Shown one piece after another: positions 1-5,224 of a stretch of DNA of 10,460 bases. Made by a program: the position numbers and the translations under genes. Every line of letters begins with the position of its first letter. Position 1 is the stretch's first letter. The notes under the pieces are model-generated. The model was given only the letters and a program-made list of their open reading frames with translations, had not been told where the DNA came from and ran no database searches. Origin of the DNA: Magnetospira sp. (GTDB lineage: Bacteria > Pseudomonadota > Alphaproteobacteria > Rhodospirillales > Magnetospiraceae); NCBI GenBank assembly GCA_028277325.1, contig JANQGL010000329.1, positions 1-10,460 on the forward strand, in the 5' to 3' direction.

Positions 1-116
1 CGCAGGGCGAAGGCGGCGACCGGCCGACCGCGGCCCACTTCCGGGTCCCCGACCCGGCCGCCTGCGGCGACCTGCTGTCGCGGCTCGCCGGCTGGGCCGG
101 ACCGGCCGCCGCATGA
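1..116 (+). CDS. 3' end of an unidentified gene
   Basis: An open frame enters from the left edge and ends at TGA 114-116. Only 37 codons are visible, rich in Ala, Gly, Pro and Arg, ending in a short helix-like segment (LLSRLAGWAG) and an Ala-rich tail. The stop overlaps the start of the next gene as ATGA, which implies an operon with translational coupling. Codon use has the same GC-rich third positions as the downstream gene. Nothing in the visible part identifies the family, and I assign no function. Confidence 0.6.
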   Translation, partial: QGEGGDRPTAAHFRVPDPAACGDLLSRLAGWAGPAAA

Positions 117-1492
117 CCTCGCCGGTGCCGCCCCGCGACCAGGCGCGGCGCCTGTTCCAGGCCGCCATCGCGGCGCATCGCGACAACCGGCTCGGGGAGG
201 CGGTGGAACTCTATGCCCGGGTGCTGCGGCTGACGCCACGCCTGCCGGACGCCCTCGGCAACATGGGCGCGGCGCTGCGCAGCCTGGGCCTGCACGACGC
301 CGCGGCGGCCTGCCAGTCGCGGGCGATCGCCCTGGCGCCCGACCGTCCGTCCCTGCACTCCAACCTGGGCAACGCCCTGCGCGACGTGGACCGGCTCGAC
401 GATTCCCTGGCGGCGCACCGGCGGGCGGTCGAGCTCGATCCCGACTCGCCCGGCAACTGGTACAACATGGGTCTGGTGCTGCAGGATCTGGGACGCCTGG
501 AGGAGGCCGTCGACTGCTTCGACCGCACCCTGGCGGCCGACCCGGACAACGCCAAGTGCCGTTGGGACCGCAGCCTCGCCCTGATGCTGATCGGCGACCT
601 GGAAGCCGGCTTCGCGGCCTACGAAAGCCGCTGGGAGCTGCCGGACACGCCGCCGCACGGCCTGCCGCCGGAGCGCCACTGGGACGGCGCCCCGTTCCCC
701 GGCAAGACCCTGCTGCTGCATCAGGAGCAGGGGTTCGGCGACGCCATCCAGTTCGTGCGCTACGCCCCAATGGCCAAGGCCCTGGGCGGCGACGTGACGC
801 TGAGGGTCCATCCCTCGCTGATCCGCCTGTTCGAAAGCGTCGGCGGCGTCGATCGGATGGTATCGAGGGACGGCGACCCCGGCCCGTTCGACCTGCACGC
901 GCCGCTGCTGTCGGTGCCGCGCCTGCTCGGCACCACCCTGGACAGCGTGCCGGCCGACGTCCCCTATCTGGCGCCGCCCCCGCGGGCGTCGTTCGATCTC
1001 CCGCGGGTGCCCGAGGGTGACCTCGGGGTGGGCATCTCCTGGGGCGGCAGCCCGACGCATCGCAACGACCGGCGGCGCAGCGCGCCGCTCGACGCGTTCC
1101 TGCGCCTGGCCGAGAACCCGTCGGTGCACCTGCACAGCCTTCAGAAGGGCGAACGGGCGGCGGAACTGCGCGCCCGCGGCGGGGCCGCCCTGTGCCGCGA
1201 CCTGGACTCCCGGCTCGGCGATTTCGCCGACACCGCGGCGGCGATCGGCGCCCTCGATCTGGTGATCAGCGTCGATGCCTCGGTCGCCCATCTGGCCGGC
1301 GCGCTCGGCCGCGAGGCCTGGGTCCTGCTGCCCTTCGCCCCCGACTGGCGGTGGCTGCGCGATCGCGACGACAGCCCGTGGTATCCGGGCCTGCGGCTGT
1401 TCCGGCAGGCGACCCCGGGCGACTGGGCGGGCGTGTTCGAACGCGTGCGGGAGGCGCTTACGGAACGGACGGCGGCGGGGACCGCCAGATAA
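113..1492 (+). CDS. TPR protein with glycosyltransferase family 9-like domain
   Basis: The 459-residue protein has no signal peptide. Residues about 12-146 hold four TPR units of about 34 residues (for example the GNMGAALRSLG, SNLGNALRDVDRLDDSLA and YNMGLVLQDLGRLEEAVDCF segments). Residues about 195-455 resemble the GT-B fold of family 9 (heptosyltransferase-like) proteins: a HQEQGFGDAIQFVRY segment at 203-217, GVGISWGGSPTHRNDRRR around 305-322, and SVDASVAHLAGALG at 386-399, the usual nucleotide-sugar-side motif. Such fusions are common in alphaproteobacteria and are usually guessed to act in surface-glycan or protein-glycan synthesis; the substrate cannot be read from sequence, and the domain may be catalytically degenerate. 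The ATG at 113 overlaps the upstream TGA and has no clear Shine-Dalgarno sequence, so translation is probably coupled. The last 35 bases overlap the convergent gene. Confidence 0.85.
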   Translation: MTSPVPPRDQARRLFQAAIAAHRDNRLGEAVELYARVLRLTPRLPDALGNMGAALRSLGLHDAAAACQSRAIALAPDRPSLHSNLGNALRDVDRLDDSLAAHRRAVELDPDSPGNWYNMGLVLQDLGRLEEAVDCFDRTLAADPDNAKCRWDRSLALMLIGDLEAGFAAYESRWELPDTPPHGLPPERHWDGAPFPGKTLLLHQEQGFGDAIQFVRYAPMAKALGGDVTLRVHPSLIRLFESVGGVDRMVSRDGDPGPFDLHAPLLSVPRLLGTTLDSVPADVPYLAPPPRASFDLPRVPEGDLGVGISWGGSPTHRNDRRRSAPLDAFLRLAENPSVHLHSLQKGERAAELRARGGAALCRDLDSRLGDFADTAAAIGALDLVISVDASVAHLAGALGREAWVLLPFAPDWRWLRDRDDSPWYPGLRLFRQATPGDWAGVFERVREALTERTAAGTAR

Positions 1493-1931
1493 CCGCCGGC
1501 GCCGCCCCGGACAGCGCCTCGGCCACCGGGCGGAGGTCGAAGTCGTCGGCCACCCGGACCAGGTGCGCCGCGCAACGGCGACAATCGGAACTGCCGAATC
1601 CGCGCACCGGCACCGTCGCCGCGTGGGCCGCCACGAGATGCTCGACGACGGCGCACTCGCGGCCGCCGGACAACGCCGCCAACGCCAGGACGCCGGCCGC
1701 GTTGGTCAGCCGGTCCACGTGCCAGCGCACCGCCTTGCCGGCCTTCAGATGGCGCCGGCAGCGGGCGCGGATGCCGCCGGGGCCGCGGGCGCTTCCGGCA
1801 TAGGCATGGCGGCCGGGACGGAGGACTTGGCCGCCGCTCAGGCTCACCGGACGAATCAGGTCGATGACCAGGACATAGGCGCCGGACGCGTCCGGCAGGG
1901 CCTCCGGGTCATCGACCGACAGCACGGTCAC
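1458..1931 (-). CDS. DUF123 / GIY-YIG-like nuclease family protein
   Basis: The 157-residue protein matches the DUF123 family, a GIY-YIG-related fold found alone or fused to endonuclease III-type proteins. Visible landmarks are GAYVLVIDL at 17-25 (the GIY-like strand), YAGSARG at 44-50 (the YIG-like strand), the basic helix GGIRARCRRHL at 52-62 with a candidate catalytic Arg, WHVDRL at 70-75, ECAVVEHL at 92-99 with the candidate metal-binding Glu, and GFGSSDCRRCAAHL at 111-124. Nuclease activity is an inference from the fold. The start is GTG (1931-1929), overlapping the stop of the upstream small ORF as GTGA, with no independent ribosome site, so translation is probably coupled. The stop lies inside the convergent TPR gene, giving a 35-base tail-to-tail overlap. 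The length is normal for stand-alone members. Confidence 0.8.
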   Translation of the reverse strand: MTVLSVDDPEALPDASGAYVLVIDLIRPVSLSGGQVLRPGRHAYAGSARGPGGIRARCRRHLKAGKAVRWHVDRLTNAAGVLALAALSGGRECAVVEHLVAAHAATVPVRGFGSSDCRRCAAHLVRVADDFDLRPVAEALSGAAPAVIWRSPPPSVP

Positions 1932-2017
1932 GTCAGGACCGGCGGCGCCATGAAGGCCAGGACCATGGTCGCGAAGATCGACAGGGCCAGAAGTCCGTAC
2001 GGCAGGATGCGGTTCAT
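1928..2017 (-). CDS. 29-residue hydrophobic small ORF, coupled to DUF123 gene
   Basis: An ATG at 2017-2015 opens 29 codons: a short basic head (MNRILPYG), a hydrophobic stretch of about 16 residues (LLALSIFATMVLAFMA) and a PPVLT tail. It could form a single membrane-spanning segment. A strong ribosome site, GGGAGA, sits 6 nt upstream. The TGA (1930-1928) overlaps the GTG start of the DUF123 gene by four bases. The good ribosome site, hydrophobic content and exact stop/start overlap together argue for a translated small protein or a leader whose translation feeds the next gene. I do not recognise a family. It superficially resembles other tiny single-span subunits in size but has no specific match that I can name. 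Confidence 0.6.
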   Translation of the reverse strand: MNRILPYGLLALSIFATMVLAFMAPPVLT

Positions 2018-2023
2018 CGTGGG

Positions 2024-2029
2024 TCTCCC
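2024..2029 (-). promoter_or_regulatory. Ribosome binding site of the 29-codon ORF
   Basis: GGGAGA on the minus strand lies 6 nt before the ATG at 2017. It is the only strong Shine-Dalgarno in the two-gene minus-strand unit; the DUF123 gene's own GTG start has none. Confidence 0.6.
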
Positions 2030-2055
2030 GAATCAGATTTCCTTATCCACGTTAC

Positions 2056-2061
2056 ATCGTA
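2056..2061 (-). promoter_or_regulatory. Possible -10 box for the small ORF/DUF123 unit
   Basis: TACGAT on the minus strand matches four of six bases of the TATAAT consensus. A start of transcription at about 2050 would place the CRP-like palindrome centred between 2091 and 2092 at -41.5, the standard class II activator position. No good -35 box is present, as expected for an activator-dependent promoter. This is pattern matching only. Confidence 0.35.
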
Positions 2062-2083
2062 CCCGTTCGCGAAGCCCGGAGTC

Positions 2084-2099
2084 TGTGACCCTGGTCACC
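2084..2099. promoter_or_regulatory. CRP/FNR-family-like palindrome
   Basis: TGTGA, six bases, TCACC: nine of ten consensus positions of the CRP site TGTGA-N6-TCACA. The inner GTGACC-CT-GGTCAC (2085-2098) is a perfect inverted repeat. It lies between the divergent minus-strand small ORF (start 2017) and the plus-strand gene at 2185. The spacing fits the minus-strand -10 candidate better than anything on the plus strand. Confidence 0.45.
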
Positions 2100-2184
2100 T
2101 CCGCCGCCATGCCGCTTCCGAAGCGACGATGGAATGGTGTAGGTTGCCGGGGACCCCATTCCAATCGCACCGGACCGCCGTTCC

Positions 2185-3747
2185 GTGACCGACCGACACC
2201 CGCCCCGTCCGCGCCCCCGACGCCGCCGCGCGCGCGGCCAGGACATGGTGCCGCTCGGCGAGCCGATCGCCCCCCTCGCCCCGCAGCCGGAGCCGCCGGC
2301 CGCCGCGACGGGTCTGCCCGCCGTCTTCGCGCGGCTGTGGCGCAAGCTGATGACCCCGCCCCCGAAGACCGCGTCCGGTCCCGGGGTCGAGGTGGCGCTG
2401 ACGCCGCTGGCCGGCGATGCCGACGGCACCGCGACCGCGATGCTGGCCGACCTGCTGCGCCCCGGACCGGCCCTGAGAGTCTCCCGCCTCGACGAGCCGT
2501 TCGATCCGCCGCCGGGCGACGACGAGGTGGCGGCGCTGGCCGCCGCCGCCACCCAGGCCCGCGAGACGATGAAGGCGGCGCGCGCCGAGGTGATGGTCTG
2601 GGGGCGCCTGCTCAGGCGCGGCAAGGTGATGGACCTGCACGTGACCCCGGCCCGCCGCGACACCGACGAACGGGCCGGTCATCCGGGCGACGCGGCCCGG
2701 CTCACCCTGCCGGCGGACCCCGGCGAGGCGCTGGCCGCGCTGTTGCGCGCCGCGGTCCAGAACGTCGGAGCGACCGGCACCGGCGCCGGGGCGCGCGCCG
2801 CGCTGGCCGCCGTCGAGCCGACCGTGATCTCCCTGCAGGGCGCCGAGCAGAAACCGCCGGTCGACCTGGACGCCCGCGAGCGGGCCCGCCTGCAGGCCAT
2901 GTTCGGCCACCTGTGCGCCGCCATCGCCCTCAACGGCGGCCCCGATCCGTGGCTCGATCAGGCCACGGAAGCCTTTGGCGAGGCCCGGAAATCGCTCACC
3001 AACGTGGACACGCCGCTCGACTGGGCGCAGATCGAGCGCGGCCGGGCCTGGGTGTTGCTGGCGCGCCTGGAGCGCGGCCGGGTCGCGGACGTGGGCGAGG
3101 CCCTCGACCAGGCGGTCGGGCACCTGGAGTCGGCGTTGCGGGTGTTCGATCAGGCCCATTGCCCGCAGGACTGGGCGGCCCTGCAATACCGGCTCGCCCT
3201 CGCCCTGCAGCGCCTGGACCGCGAGGACGGCGACCCGGAGCTGCTGAAGCGCGCCATCACCGCCTATCAGGCGGCGATGAAGGTCTACACCCGGGCCGAG
3301 ACGCCGCTGCGCTGGGCCGACCTGCTCAACGGCCTGGCCCAGGCGGCGCAGCTTCTCGGCGAGGACCTCAAGAGCGCCGAGCTCCTGGAAAAGGCGGTCC
3401 AGGCCTGCCGCTCGGCGCTCGAGGTGCGCACCCGCGCGGCGATGCCGGCGGCCTGGGCGGCGACCCGCCACAACATGGCCTCGGCCCTGTTCCTGCTCGG
3501 CAAGACGACCCTCGACCGGGCGCCGCTCGACGAGGCGCGGCAAATTTTTGCCGAGGTGCGCGACCATTACGCCGGCCACGGCGCCGAGGCGCAGGCGCGG
3601 ATCGCGGCCCGCAACCTGGCCCGGGTGGAGGACGTCCTGGACTCGCCGCGCCACCGGCAGCCGCGCCACGGACCGGAAGGCGACCCGGCGGGCGAGCCGC
3701 CCGGCCCGTTCGCCGACGACGGCACCGAAACCCCGGCCGCGCGCTGA
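2185..3747 (+). CDS. TPR-like repeat protein with unknown N-terminal domain
   Basis: The protein has 520 residues from GTG 2185; an in-frame ATG at 2245 (residue 21) is a serious alternative, because the first 20 residues are an Arg/Pro-rich run and neither start has a convincing ribosome site. Residues 21-60 are Pro-rich. Residues about 65-215 form a compact alpha/beta-looking region (MVWGRLLRRGKVMDLHV at 137-153) that I cannot place. Residues about 225-485 carry helical repeats of about 47 residues, each starting near a Pro/Thr and a Trp (W280, W330, W377, W424), with LALALQRL- or LAQAAQLLG-type helices and AITAYQAAMKVYTR-type second helices. This is the extended TPR type common in alphaproteobacterial scaffold proteins. 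The C-terminal 35 residues are Pro/Gly-rich and probably disordered. There is no signal peptide or membrane segment. The role is unknown. Confidence 0.75.
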   Translation: MTDRHPPRPRPRRRRARGQDMVPLGEPIAPLAPQPEPPAAATGLPAVFARLWRKLMTPPPKTASGPGVEVALTPLAGDADGTATAMLADLLRPGPALRVSRLDEPFDPPPGDDEVAALAAAATQARETMKAARAEVMVWGRLLRRGKVMDLHVTPARRDTDERAGHPGDAARLTLPADPGEALAALLRAAVQNVGATGTGAGARAALAAVEPTVISLQGAEQKPPVDLDARERARLQAMFGHLCAAIALNGGPDPWLDQATEAFGEARKSLTNVDTPLDWAQIERGRAWVLLARLERGRVADVGEALDQAVGHLESALRVFDQAHCPQDWAALQYRLALALQRLDREDGDPELLKRAITAYQAAMKVYTRAETPLRWADLLNGLAQAAQLLGEDLKSAELLEKAVQACRSALEVRTRAAMPAAWAATRHNMASALFLLGKTTLDRAPLDEARQIFAEVRDHYAGHGAEAQARIAARNLARVEDVLDSPRHRQPRHGPEGDPAGEPPGPFADDGTETPAAR

Positions 3748-3754
3748 CCCGGCC

Positions 3755-4240
3755 TCAGTGTGCGGCCTCGGCCGGCGGCCGCAGCTTCTCCGGCTCCAGG
3801 CGCGGCATGAAATAGGCGTCGGCAAGGCCCGGATCGACCTGCCGGTGCCGGCCGTCGAACAGCGGCAGGTCCTCGTCGTTCCAGCCGCGCAGGCCCAGTT
3901 TCAGGGACGCCACGTCGCGATAGCCCATCCGCTGCAGGGTGTGCGCGGCCAGGATGCTGCGGTTGCCGGACCGGCAGATGACGACGAGGCGGCGATCCCG
4001 CGCCTCGACCAGCCGCGGCATGGTTTCCTCGTAGCCGTAGTCGCAGGCGGTCTCCAGGATACCGCGCGGCACGTTCACCGATTCCGCGATGTGCATGCGT
4101 TCGTATTCACCCGGACAGCGCACGTCGAGCAGCATCGGCCAGCGTCCCTCGGCCAGTTCGTCGGCCAGGTCCCAGGGCCAGATCTCGCACACCTCGGGCA
4201 GCAATTCGGCCACCAGGTCGCTGAACGTCAACCGCTCCAT
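3755..4240 (-). CDS. Single-domain rhodanese-like sulfurtransferase
   Basis: The protein has 161 residues from ATG 4240. The rhodanese signature is clear: LLDVRCPGEY at 37-46, IAESVNVPRG at 51-60, and the active-site loop C89-R-S-G-N-R94 preceded by LVVI, with persulfide-forming Cys89 present. LGLRGW at 115-120 is the usual closing motif. The six-residue loop is the length typical of sulfurtransferases rather than of Cdc25-type phosphatases. The N-terminal 30 residues (ELLPEVCEIWPWDLADEL) precede the usual domain start and contain an extra Cys18. The open frame extends further upstream, to 4471, but that part runs through the promoter region and lacks family similarity, so I start at MERLTF. 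It ends 7 nt from the convergent TPR-like gene. The in vivo sulfur acceptor is unknown. Confidence 0.85.
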   Translation of the reverse strand: MERLTFSDLVAELLPEVCEIWPWDLADELAEGRWPMLLDVRCPGEYERMHIAESVNVPRGILETACDYGYEETMPRLVEARDRRLVVICRSGNRSILAAHTLQRMGYRDVASLKLGLRGWNDEDLPLFDGRHRQVDPGLADAYFMPRLEPEKLRPPAEAAH

Positions 4241-4274
4241 GGCGTGAGTCCCCGCGTCAATATTCTGTTTTTCT

Positions 4275-4302
4275 AATATAATGCGCCGGGCGCCGCGCAC
4301 AA
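4275..4302 (-). promoter_or_regulatory. Candidate sigma-70-type promoter of the rhodanese gene
   Basis: On the minus strand TTGTGC (4302-4297), a 16-nt spacer and TATATT (4280-4275) lie in a locally AT-rich patch (4258-4282) within a very GC-rich region. Transcription would start near 4268, about 28 nt before the ATG at 4240. The CRP-like site would then be centred at about -66. Confidence 0.45.
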
Positions 4303-4326
4303 CACCGGGCGATTTTTTTCCCGGCC

Positions 4327-4342
4327 CGTGACCGCCGTCACA
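4327..4342. promoter_or_regulatory. CRP/FNR-family-like palindrome in divergent promoter
   Basis: CGTGA, six bases, TCACA: nine of ten positions of the CRP consensus TGTGA-N6-TCACA, with a perfect GTGAC-CGCC-GTCAC inverted repeat (4328-4341). A T7 run lies just to its left (4313-4319). It is centred between 4334 and 4335, exactly -41.5 from A4376, a fitting start for the plus-strand -10 box at 4363. Confidence 0.5.
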
Positions 4343-4362
4343 GCGCCGCGCCGGCGGAGGTG

Positions 4363-4368
4363 TATACT
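4363..4368 (+). promoter_or_regulatory. -10 box of the YbjN-domain gene promoter
   Basis: TATACT matches five of six bases of the -10 consensus. No -35 hexamer is found at 16-18 nt (4340-4345 reads ACAGCG). The CRP-like palindrome occupies that position, consistent with a class II activator-dependent promoter. The inferred start is A4376. Confidence 0.5.
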
Positions 4369-4375
4369 GAACCTC

Positions 4376-4587
4376 ATAAGCATGGAGATTCCCCCTCCCC
4401 AAAGAAGACCTCCCCAGCGACCGGCGTCCCCCCGCGCCGGTCGCACGCATGCTCCAACCGGAGTCGGGCAAGGGACTCCGGCCGGAGCGGTCGCGCGCGA
4501 GCGACGCTGTGCCCGGCGGACCGCTGCCGTCCCGGACCGAACACGACTGACGACCGGCCGAGACCGAAACCTCAGGGAGACTTAGAC
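4376..4587 (+). promoter_or_regulatory. Structured 5' leader of the YbjN-domain gene
   Basis: If transcription starts near 4376 the leader is about 212 nt. Three consecutive hairpins are visible: a perfect 10-bp stem (4417-4426 with 4435-4444, 8-nt loop), a 14-bp stem with one two-base mismatch (4451-4464 with 4475-4488, 10-nt loop), and a 5-bp stem (4490-4494 with 4501-4505, 6-nt loop). The element CGACCGGC occurs at 4418-4425 and again at 4551-4558, so the segment GCCGGTCG (4436-4443) could pair with either copy; the second copy ends 15 nt before the ribosome site. No known riboswitch class is recognised. The left part (4388-4416) is a C-rich pyrimidine tract. High GC makes chance pairing easier. 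Confidence 0.4.
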
Positions 4588-5145
4588 ATGAAGCGCCTTT
4601 TGTTCGCGGTTTTGCTGGCCTGTGCTCTCATCGGGCCGGGTCTCGCCCGGGCCGGCGACGTCCTTCTTCCGGTGGACTCCGCGAAGGACCTCGAGACCCG
4701 AATCGGCGGCCTGTTGAAAGAGCGCCTTCGGATTTCCAGCGACCTGACGGCGGTCGGCGACGATCCGGACGACCTGCGCCTGCAGGCCGCGTTCAAGCAG
4801 AATCCGGAGACCGGCGTTCCGGCGATCATCCTGTTTGTCGACACGCGGCGGTTCAAGCGGGACGACGGTAGTTTCTCCCAGGTGATCAGCTTGGTGTCCC
4901 TGCCCAACCTGACCATCCAAACGGGACAGGAGACCGCGGCGCTCCGGTGGGCCAACAGCTGGAACAGCCGCGTGTTTCCGGTGCGCGCCTACGTGGCCGG
5001 GCACAACGTGGTCGCGGCCATGAATCTGGTCACGTCGGAACAGATCCCGGTCACCGAGGACGAAGTGCTGTCGGGCGTGATGAGCGTCCTCCGCGCCTGG
5101 GTGTCGATGACGCCGGAACTCAGGCAGGCCGGCATCGTCCGGTAG
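4588..5145 (+). CDS. Exported YbjN-domain protein
   Basis: The protein has 185 residues. The start at 4588 is fixed by AGGGAG (4574-4579), 8 nt upstream, and by a textbook signal peptide: MKR, a hydrophobic core (LLFAVLLACALIGPGL) and an ARA cleavage site after residue 22, so the mature protein should be periplasmic. The rest resembles the YbjN domain (type III secretion chaperone-like fold): a sheet region at about 76-112 (AIILFVDTRRF, FSQVISLVSLP), then the characteristic ALRWANSWNSRVFPVRAYVAGHN stretch at about 118-140, read as ANxWN followed by RAY and a hydrophobic strand, and a final helix with LRAWV at 168-172. The family's molecular function is poorly known; cytoplasmic YbjN has been linked to stress and motility regulation, which may not apply to an exported form. 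It is convergent with the cyclase gene (79 nt apart). Confidence 0.75.
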   Translation: MKRLLFAVLLACALIGPGLARAGDVLLPVDSAKDLETRIGGLLKERLRISSDLTAVGDDPDDLRLQAAFKQNPETGVPAIILFVDTRRFKRDDGSFSQVISLVSLPNLTIQTGQETAALRWANSWNSRVFPVRAYVAGHNVVAAMNLVTSEQIPVTEDEVLSGVMSVLRAWVSMTPELRQAGIVR

Positions 5146-5166
5146 CCGTCGAACGACACGGAATGC

Positions 5167-5186
5167 GGTGCCGGCCGGCGGGCACC
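5167..5186. terminator. Intergenic hairpin between convergent genes
   Basis: GGTGCC (5167-5172), an 8-base GC loop and GGCACC (5181-5186) form a 6-bp stem in the 79-nt gap between the YbjN gene and the cyclase gene, both of which end here. There is no T-run on either strand, so it is not a classical intrinsic terminator. It may mark transcript ends only as a barrier or an RNA 3' structure. Confidence 0.3.
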
Positions 5187-5224
5187 GGGTCCCTGCGGTC
5201 CGGCCGCGAGGCTTCGTCCGAGTC

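Noticed and set aside
1275..3815. A plus-strand open frame of about 846 codons running across several genes
   Set aside because: It crosses the DUF123 gene antisense, a promoter spacer and the TPR-like gene out of frame, and the translation is Arg/Ala/Pro/Gly low complexity.
2095..3825. A minus-strand open frame of about 576 codons opposite the TPR-like gene
   Set aside because: Its Arg/Gly/Gln-rich composition and lack of any recognisable motif mark it as a shadow; the plus-strand frame has clear phased repeats.
4305..4324. CCGGG...T7...CCCGG read as an intrinsic terminator
   Set aside because: The T-run is in the loop, not after the stem, and no gene ends there; it lies between two divergent genes. 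It fits better as AT-rich promoter sequence.
4241..4471. Upstream in-frame extension of the rhodanese gene
   Set aside because: It would place coding sequence over the AT-rich promoter patch and the CRP-like palindrome, and adds no domain.
4360..4587. Upstream in-frame extension of the YbjN-domain gene
   Set aside because: It runs through the -10 box and the hairpin leader, and has no family similarity. The ATG at 4588 has a proper ribosome site and begins a signal peptide.
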